Shown here: piece by piece, positions 6,144 to 10,161 of the stretch
Numbering within the stretch: position 1 is the first letter of the stretch
Layout: the number at the start of each line of letters is the position of its first letter
Origin: GCA-003244245 sp036521655
GTDB taxonomy: Bacteria; Actinomycetota; Actinomycetes; Mycobacteriales; Pseudonocardiaceae
DNA: 10,161 nt
Assembly (NCBI GenBank): GCA_036521655.1
Contig: DATDHI010000387.1
Span: 1 to 10,161 of the forward strand
Direction of reading: 5' to 3'
Position numbers and translations under genes: made by a program
The notes under the pieces: generated by a model
Told to the model about the DNA's origin: nothing
What the model saw: only the letters and a program-made list of their open reading frames with translations
Databases searched by the model: none

Positions 6144-6659
6144 TCAGTCCGTCGGGATCGCATCCAGCAACTTGAGGACCGCACGCCGGTGCGCCACGGT
6201 GAAGTCTGCGGCCGCCTTCGTGTACGGATCGGTGGCGGCCTTCGCCTGCGCCCTGGCCTCCTCCAGATGCATGAGGTAGTCGGCCCGGGCGCTGCCGATC
6301 AGGTTGGCGCGCTGCTTGGGCGTCAGCTGGCCGGCGTGCACGAGACGCAGGATCAGCGGGCTGCGCAGGTGATCCGACCCTGACGCACCTGATCCTGAAT
6401 GGGAGTTCAACCATGACTTGAACGCGCGCTTGCCGGCGGCGGTGATGACGTACTGCTGGCTGGACCGTGCACCCTGCTTGCCGAGCCGGAGCAAGCCGGC
6501 CTCGGTGAGCACGGGCAACTCGCGGTAAACCTGGCTGCGGGTCACACTGAAGAAGGACCCGAACCGCTCGCTGGCGGCCGCCACCAGCTGCCCCCCGGTC
6601 CTCGGGCCCTCGTGCAGCAGCCCGAGCAGGGCAGCGGAGGTGGAGTTCAGGTCGCGCAT
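6144..6659 (-). CDS. PadR-family transcriptional regulator
   Basis: PadR proteins are dimeric winged-helix regulators, mostly repressors answering small molecules. The 171-aa product from ATG at 6657-6659 begins MRDLNSTSAALLGLLHEGPR; residues about 7-75 form the winged helix (SVTRSQVYRELPVLTEAGLL is the recognition-helix region and SSQQYVITAAGKRAF the wing). The C-terminal part (about 95-171) is helical, as in the PadR C-terminal dimerisation domain (ADYLMHLEEARAQAKAA). The longer frame to 6713 starts inside a hairpin arm and has no family support, so the shorter start is preferred, although its purine-rich upstream stretch GGTGAGGGG directly abuts the ATG. It lies 24 nt upstream of prfB on the same strand and may be co-transcribed with it. 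Its target is unknown; autoregulation is plausible by family habit. Confidence 0.9.
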   Translation of the reverse strand: MRDLNSTSAALLGLLHEGPRTGGQLVAAASERFGSFFSVTRSQVYRELPVLTEAGLLRLGKQGARSSQQYVITAAGKRAFKSWLNSHSGSGASGSDHLRSPLILRLVHAGQLTPKQRANLIGSARADYLMHLEEARAQAKAATDPYTKAAADFTVAHRRAVLKLLDAIPTD

Positions 6660-6683
6660 CCCCTCACCGTGCCACGCCCGCCC

Positions 6684-6705
6684 GGATCCTGTCCACAATG
6701 GATCC
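6684..6705. promoter_or_regulatory. GGATCC-N10-GGATCC repeat upstream of padR, possible operator
   Basis: Two identical palindromic hexamers separated by 10 bp lie about 25 nt upstream of the padR ATG. Spacing of about 16 bp centre to centre would place both on roughly the same DNA face region, suitable for a dimeric regulator. It does not match the classic PadR ATGT-N8-ACAT site, so this is only a candidate for autoregulation. Confidence 0.25.
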
Positions 6706-6709
6706 CTTC

Positions 6710-6770
6710 GCATTCAGCGGGCTGAACGGGGCTATTCGGCACCGGAAACCCCGCTCAGCCCGCTGAATGC
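6710..6770 (-). terminator. Long hairpin between the F420-type oxidoreductase gene and padR
   Basis: Arms 6710-6731 and 6749-6770 are complementary over 22 positions with a single mismatch (G-U in RNA in one orientation) around a 17-nt loop. The stem begins 3 nt after the oxidoreductase TAG and ends about 50 nt before padR. Position favours a terminator for the oxidoreductase gene, though no T run follows on the minus strand; U-less hairpins are reported as terminators in actinobacteria. A processing or insulating role is the alternative. Confidence 0.6.
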
Positions 6771-6773
6771 GGG

Positions 6774-7826
6774 CTAACGGGCGGCGAGATCTCGGATTTG
6801 CTCGATGAGGTGGACACGGTCGGCGGGGGATCCGGCCAGCGGGGTGACGTTCAGGGTGGTGGCGCCTGACTCGCGCAGTGCCGCCAGCCGCTCCCGGACG
6901 TAGCCGGCGGGGCCGATCAGCGAGGTCCCGCGAAGCAACTCCTCGGGCACCGCAGCCGCCGCCTCATCCTTCTTGCCGTCCAGGTAAAGGTCCTGGATGT
7001 TGCTGGCCTGCGCCTCGAATCCGTACCGGCGGGCCAGGTCGTTGTAGAAGTTGCGGCCCCTGGCGCCCATCCCTCCTATATACAGCGCCAGCATCGGGCG
7101 AATGGCGTCGAGCAGCGCCGCAGCGCTGTACTGATCGTCCGTAATGGCCAGTGGGGCGGCCACCACGACGTCGAGATCACCCAACGACGGGTCACGCTTG
7201 GCGCTCCCCTGCGCCAGCGGGTCGCCCCATACCTCGGCGGCCCGCTCGGGCAGGTAGAGGATCGGCTCCCAGCCCTCGGCGATCTCCGCAGCGAGTGCCA
7301 CGTTCTTGGGTCCGATCGCGGCGATGACGATAGGAATCCGCTCGCGCACCGGGTGGTTGATCAACTTCAGCGGTTTGCCCAGGCCGGTGCCGCGCTCGTT
7401 GGGCAAGGGGATCTGGTAGTGCCTGCCCTGATACTCCAGCCGGTCCCGGCGCCACACGCTGCGGCAGATCTCCACCAGCTCCCGGGTGCGGCCCAGCGGG
7501 GCGGTGTAGGGCACGCCGTGGAAGCCCTCGATCACCTGCGGGCCCGACGCCCCGATGCCGAGAGTGAACCGTCCGCCGGACACGTAGTCCAGACCGGCCG
7601 CGGTCATCGCCGTCAGGGCCGGGGTGCGGGTATAGACCGGCAGGATCCCGGAAGCGAGCTGCAGCCGCTCGGTGCGCGCTGCGATGAACCCCAGCTGGCT
7701 GACCGCGTCGAAGCTGTAGGCCTCGGGTACGAACACGATGTCCAGCCCGGCCTTTTCGTAGTCGGCCAGCTCCGCGACGGTCTCGGCGAACCCGCCGCTG
7801 TAGTTCAAGGGCATCCCGATACGCAC
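6774..7826 (-). CDS. Luciferase-like (LLM class) F420-dependent oxidoreductase
   Basis: The 350-aa product is a TIM-barrel flavin/F420-type oxidoreductase. It opens VRIGMPLNYSGGF, followed by AELADYEKAGLDIVFVPEAYSFDAVSQLGF, LASGILPVYTRTP, and GGRFTLGIGASGPQVIEGFHG, which match the actinobacterial Rv3520c-type family as I remember it. Members are inferred to use coenzyme F420 on unknown substrates, and the barrel is complete. I chose the GTG at 7824-7826 because GAGGAGG lies about five nt upstream (7832-7838) and homology begins there; the frame stays open far upstream to 8456, but that part overlaps the rhodanese gene and has no family resemblance. It ends in TAG followed by a hairpin. The gene is divergent from the rhodanese gene across 129 bp, so shared control is possible. 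F420 is widespread in actinobacteria, which agrees with the host inference. Confidence 0.93.
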   Translation of the reverse strand: MRIGMPLNYSGGFAETVAELADYEKAGLDIVFVPEAYSFDAVSQLGFIAARTERLQLASGILPVYTRTPALTAMTAAGLDYVSGGRFTLGIGASGPQVIEGFHGVPYTAPLGRTRELVEICRSVWRRDRLEYQGRHYQIPLPNERGTGLGKPLKLINHPVRERIPIVIAAIGPKNVALAAEIAEGWEPILYLPERAAEVWGDPLAQGSAKRDPSLGDLDVVVAAPLAITDDQYSAAALLDAIRPMLALYIGGMGARGRNFYNDLARRYGFEAQASNIQDLYLDGKKDEAAAAVPEELLRGTSLIGPAGYVRERLAALRESGATTLNVTPLAGSPADRVHLIEQIRDLAAR

Positions 7827-7831
7827 CGGGT

Positions 7832-7838
7832 CCTCCTC
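7832..7838 (-). promoter_or_regulatory. Ribosome binding site fixing the oxidoreductase start
   Basis: Minus-strand GAGGAGG is close to a perfect anti-Shine-Dalgarno match and stands about five nt before the GTG at 7826. It decides against the much longer upstream reading frame. Confidence 0.75.
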
Positions 7839-7861
7839 GGCTCCTGGTCGGTCCTTGCGCC

Positions 7862-7881
7862 GCAAACCACGTGTAGTTTGC
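7862..7881. promoter_or_regulatory. 20-bp imperfect palindrome in the divergent oxidoreductase/rhodanese promoter region
   Basis: GCAAAC and GTTTGC form perfect 6-bp outer arms, and eight of ten half-site positions match across the 20 bp. It lies 36 bp upstream of the oxidoreductase GTG and 75 bp upstream of the rhodanese GTG, the position expected for an operator acting on one or both. Plus-strand TAGTTT (7874-7879) inside it fits TAnnnT, but no convincing -35 accompanies it. The regulator is unknown. Confidence 0.4.
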
Positions 7882-7942
7882 AGCTTGCCAGGCGTCACGA
7901 GCAGCCGACACCCGGTAGCGTTGTGTAGTCCACCGGTTACGC

Positions 7943-7950
7943 GGAGGAGG
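7943..7950 (+). promoter_or_regulatory. Ribosome binding site of the rhodanese gene
   Basis: GGAGGAGG stands five nt before the GTG at 7956 and eleven nt before the ATG at 7962, favouring the GTG start. Confidence 0.75.
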
Positions 7951-7955
7951 TTCCC

Positions 7956-8306
7956 GTGCCCATGCCTGACCAGGCCACCACTGAGACCGTCGACATCGAC
8001 GAGACGCGCCGGCTGATCGCCTCTGGTGCCGCTGTGCTCCTCGACGTCCGCGAGCAGCACGAATGGGATGCGGGGCATGCCGCCGCGGCCGTGCACATGC
8101 CGATCGGGGAACTCGACGCTGCGGCGTTGCCGCACGGCACCCAAATCGTCACCACCTGCCGCTCCGGGGGCCGGGGCGCGCGGGCGGCCGCGATGTTGCT
8201 CGAAGCGGGGCTGCCGGCACGCAACCTGGCTGGCGGGATGCGCAGCTGGCAGGACGCCGGGCTGCCGCTGGAGTCCTCCGAAGGTGCGGCAGGCACGGTG
8301 CGCTGA
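7956..8306 (+). CDS. Single-domain rhodanese-like sulfurtransferase
   Basis: Rhodanese domains move sulfane sulfur through a cysteine persulfide. The 116-aa product is about the size of GlpE/PspE-type single-domain proteins. Seen motifs: the family's LLDVREQHEWDAGHAAAAVHMPIGEL region in shortened form LLDVRE (28-33) and AGH..AAVHMPIGEL, the active-site loop TCRSGGRGARAA with cysteine 68, and the C-terminal LAGGMRSWQDAGLPL typical of the fold. No signal peptide or membrane segment, so it is cytoplasmic. GTG at 7956-7958 is chosen for its strong ribosome binding site; ATG at 7962 would shorten it by two residues. It is transcribed alone, divergent from the oxidoreductase gene and convergent with the broken GGDEF-EAL gene, whose stop is 31 bp away. 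The acceptor (cyanide, thioredoxin, sulfur-relay protein) cannot be told from the sequence. Confidence 0.92.
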   Translation: MPMPDQATTETVDIDETRRLIASGAAVLLDVREQHEWDAGHAAAAVHMPIGELDAAALPHGTQIVTTCRSGGRGARAAAMLLEAGLPARNLAGGMRSWQDAGLPLESSEGAAGTVR

Positions 8307-8337
8307 CGCGTCGCGGACTGGCCGCCCGTAACACAAC

Positions 8338-10094
8338 TCAAAGGGCGATGTCCTCCGGCGGACCCGGTGGGCCGTACAGCGCCCATTCCCCAGTCGCGCC
8401 CACCCAGCTGAAGCACGCGGCCTGCTCCTCGATATCCACCGGGAACGCGACCACATCGACCCCCTCGGCGCGCACGATGTGTATCAACGCGTGCACCGCC
8501 TGGGACAGGATCCGGGACGGATCGTCGACTACCTGCTGGGAGATTGGCTGGGCGATTCGCACCGCCCTAATCGGTAGGTCGGCCAAGCAGCGCAGCGCGC
8601 CGATGCCGCCGCCGAAGTCGTACAGCCCGGTGCGCACATCCAGCTCGGCAAGCACCCTCAGGTTGTCCTCGGCGTGCCCGCCACCCTCGCCGGCCAGCAC
8701 GCCGCTGGCCGTGCGGATCGCGGCCACCGGCGCCCGCAGCTCCAGCTCGGCCGGCTGCACACCGGTCTGCCCGAGCACCGTTCTGACCCTCGCTACCAGG
8801 TCGGGGTCCTGCGCCTGGGACGGCATGAGGTTCACCACCACCGGCGGCCCGCCGCCGCAGCGCTGCCGCCATGACACGGCCTGCTCAGCCGCGGTGTGCA
8901 ACAGCCACTGACCGACCGAATGTAGGGCACCGGTCTGCTCGGCGGCCTGCACGCACTGGTCATTCGACAGCAAGCCATGCTGGGGGTGCCGCCAGCCCAG
9001 CGCCGCCTCGATGCCCACCAGCCGGCGGCCGTCAAGCCCCACCACCGGCTGGTAGGTCACGATCAGCTCGCCCATCTCCATGGCGCCGGGCATCGCGGCT
9101 GCCAGCCGGAGTGCCTCGCGGTCGGTGCCGTCGATGTCCGGGTCGAACGGCGTCCACTGCGCCTTGCCCTTGCCACGCAACCTGCGCAGCGTGGCGCCGG
9201 CATCGCGGAGCAGCTCGGCGGCCTGTGTTCCGCCGGCCCGGCGCTGCACGACGCCGATGGTCGCGGTGACCGCCATGCCGATTCCCTCGATGTAGTAAGG
9301 CTCAGCAAGCTCGGTGTTGATGAGCTCGGCCAAGGCGCCGACTTCCGGACCGAATCCCCGGGTTCGATGAGAATGGCGTACTCGTCGCCACCGAGCCGGG
9401 CGACCATCCCGTGCTGGTCGGCGACCACCGTTTCCAGGCGCCTGGCCACCACATCCAGCAGCCGGTCGCCAAAACTGTGTCCCAGCCCGTCGTTGATGGC
9501 CGAGAAACCGTCTAGATCCAGGTGTAGCAGGGTGACAACGGACGAGGGTTCGAGCCGCGCCAGCACCGTTTCGAGGTTGGTGACGAAGTACTGCCGGTTC
9601 GGCAGGCCGGTCTGCAGGTCATGCAGTGTCTGGTGGTTCAGCCACTGCTCGAGCAGATGCATGCCAGTGATGTCATCGACCATCGTGGCGAGGTATTCGG
9701 GCGCCTGCAGGGCGTCGCGTAGCACCGAGGCGGCGAGATAGACCCAGGCTGGCTCGGCATCTGCACGGCGTAGCCGGAAGCGATCCTGGAACCGCGAATC
9801 CCGACCAGTCAACAGACCCTGGTAGTACTGTCCCAGCTGGGGCCGGTCAGCTGGGAAGAACAGCTCACTCAGCTTGCGTCCGAGTAGGTCGCCCGGGCCG
9901 TAACCGAGGATCTCCTCGAGCGCTGGATTGGTACGCACGATCCGCCCGCCTAGGCGCTTGCGGGGCCCCGATCGACAAAAAGTTGTCGATGTCGCGCCCG
10001 TGTGCCACGCTCGAAGGCGTCCCCTCCGTAGCTGAGGGAGACAGCCGGCTCGCCGGTACAACCCAATATTGCTGGCTGTCGCAGATCCGGCCAA
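8338..10094 (-). pseudogene. PAS-GGDEF-EAL c-di-GMP signalling protein, broken by a frameshift
   Basis: Two minus-strand frames, 9063-10094 and 8338-9333, together encode about 585 residues. Frame 1 holds a PAS domain (GRIVRTNPALEEILGYGPGDLLG...) and a GGDEF domain with LDLDGFSAINDGLGHSFGD and GGDEY (245-249), so the diguanylate cyclase signature is kept, while the usual RxxD inhibitory site before it reads DxxG. Around 9349-9357 the frame is lost: ILIEPGDS continues as GPEVGALAELINTE in the second frame, consistent with one missing base. Frame 2 completes GGDEF and carries an EAL-like domain (ELIVTYQPVVGLDGRRLVG to VRAEGVD) in which EAL is EAA, DDFG is YDFG and the KxD motif is RIA, so phosphodiesterase activity is unlikely. 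The start is unclear (a TTG at 10092-10094 is only the frame limit), and the first 50 residues do not resemble a PAS N terminus. Either a pseudogene or a sequence error; family identity is firm. Confidence 0.85.
9971..9990. repeat. Perfect 8-bp hairpin next to a 10-bp GC palindrome
   Basis: ATCGACAA and TTGTCGAT pair around a 4-nt loop, directly beside the palindrome CGGGGCCCCG at 9961-9970. It lies in the uncertain 5' part of the PAS-GGDEF-EAL gene. It may mark the true 5' untranslated region, or be an ordinary coding coincidence. Confidence 0.35.
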
Positions 10095-10161
10095 AAGGGA
10101 CGCAGAGACCTCGTTTCCCGCGCGGAGACCATAGGGCGACCCATGGGAGAGGCGGCCGCTG

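Noticed and set aside
7827..8456. N-terminal extension of the oxidoreductase frame to 560 aa
   Set aside because: It overlaps the rhodanese gene on the other strand, has no family resemblance, and a strong ribosome binding site precedes the GTG at 7826.
9950..10144. Separate small minus-strand gene of 64 aa upstream of the PAS domain
   Set aside because: It has no recognisable family, overlaps the other frame, and is better explained as part of the disturbed 5' end of the GGDEF gene.
10141..10159. CCATGG and GCGGCCGC at the right edge, resembling cloning sites
   Set aside because: Such GC-rich sites arise by chance in DNA of this composition, and no vector sequence is recognisable.
1..10161. 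CRISPR arrays, insertion sequences, further tRNA or rRNA genes
   Set aside because: I saw no regularly spaced repeats, no transposase and no tRNA-like cloverleaf other than the tmRNA tRNA-like domain.

Overview
The window is high-GC DNA from an actinobacterium (Actinomycetota). Evidence for this is the base composition, frequent GTG starts, a tmRNA closely resembling the mycobacterial one, an F420-type luciferase-like oxidoreductase, and the order prfB-ftsE-ftsX-smpB with ssrA nearby, which is the usual actinobacterial arrangement. The tag peptide type (ADxxQR...ALAA) suggests the Mycobacteriales/Pseudonocardiales side of the phylum, but genus cannot be decided from the sequence alone.

Layout, left to right. 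The first 62 bases are the 3' end of a plus-strand YoeB/Txe-type toxin gene. It converges on ssrA (tmRNA, minus strand, 158-523), which has its own hairpin terminator at 127-151. From about 6660 down to 585 runs a minus-strand block: padR-type regulator, prfB (RF2), ftsE, ftsX, smpB, two tandem genes that each encode two YbjQ-type (PF01906, 'putative heavy-metal-binding') domains, and a small unrecognised gene joined to them by an ATGA overlap. Thus ribosome rescue (smpB, ssrA), termination (prfB) and division-linked peptidoglycan hydrolase control (ftsEX) sit together, and an uncharacterised three-gene insert separates smpB from ssrA.

Further right are an F420-dependent oxidoreductase of the luciferase-like superfamily (minus), a divergent single-domain rhodanese (plus), and a PAS-GGDEF-EAL c-di-GMP protein (minus) that is broken by a frameshift and whose EAL half lacks key catalytic residues.

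The most striking observation is that smpB is full length except for an in-frame TAG at codon 37, exactly where the conserved lysine of the GTEVKSLRAG motif belongs (AAG to TAG). Everything before and after it remains in frame and conserved. Because the GGDEF gene also carries a one-base frameshift and its 5' end looks scrambled between frames, base-call error must be excluded first. If the stop is real, the strain either lacks normal SmpB or makes it by suppression or restart, which would be remarkable next to an apparently intact tmRNA.

Other structured DNA: two long hairpins with 17-nt loops (15-bp stem between ftsX and smpB; 22-position stem between the oxidoreductase and padR), a 20-bp imperfect palindrome in the oxidoreductase/rhodanese divergent region, and a hairpin inside the 5' part of the GGDEF gene.
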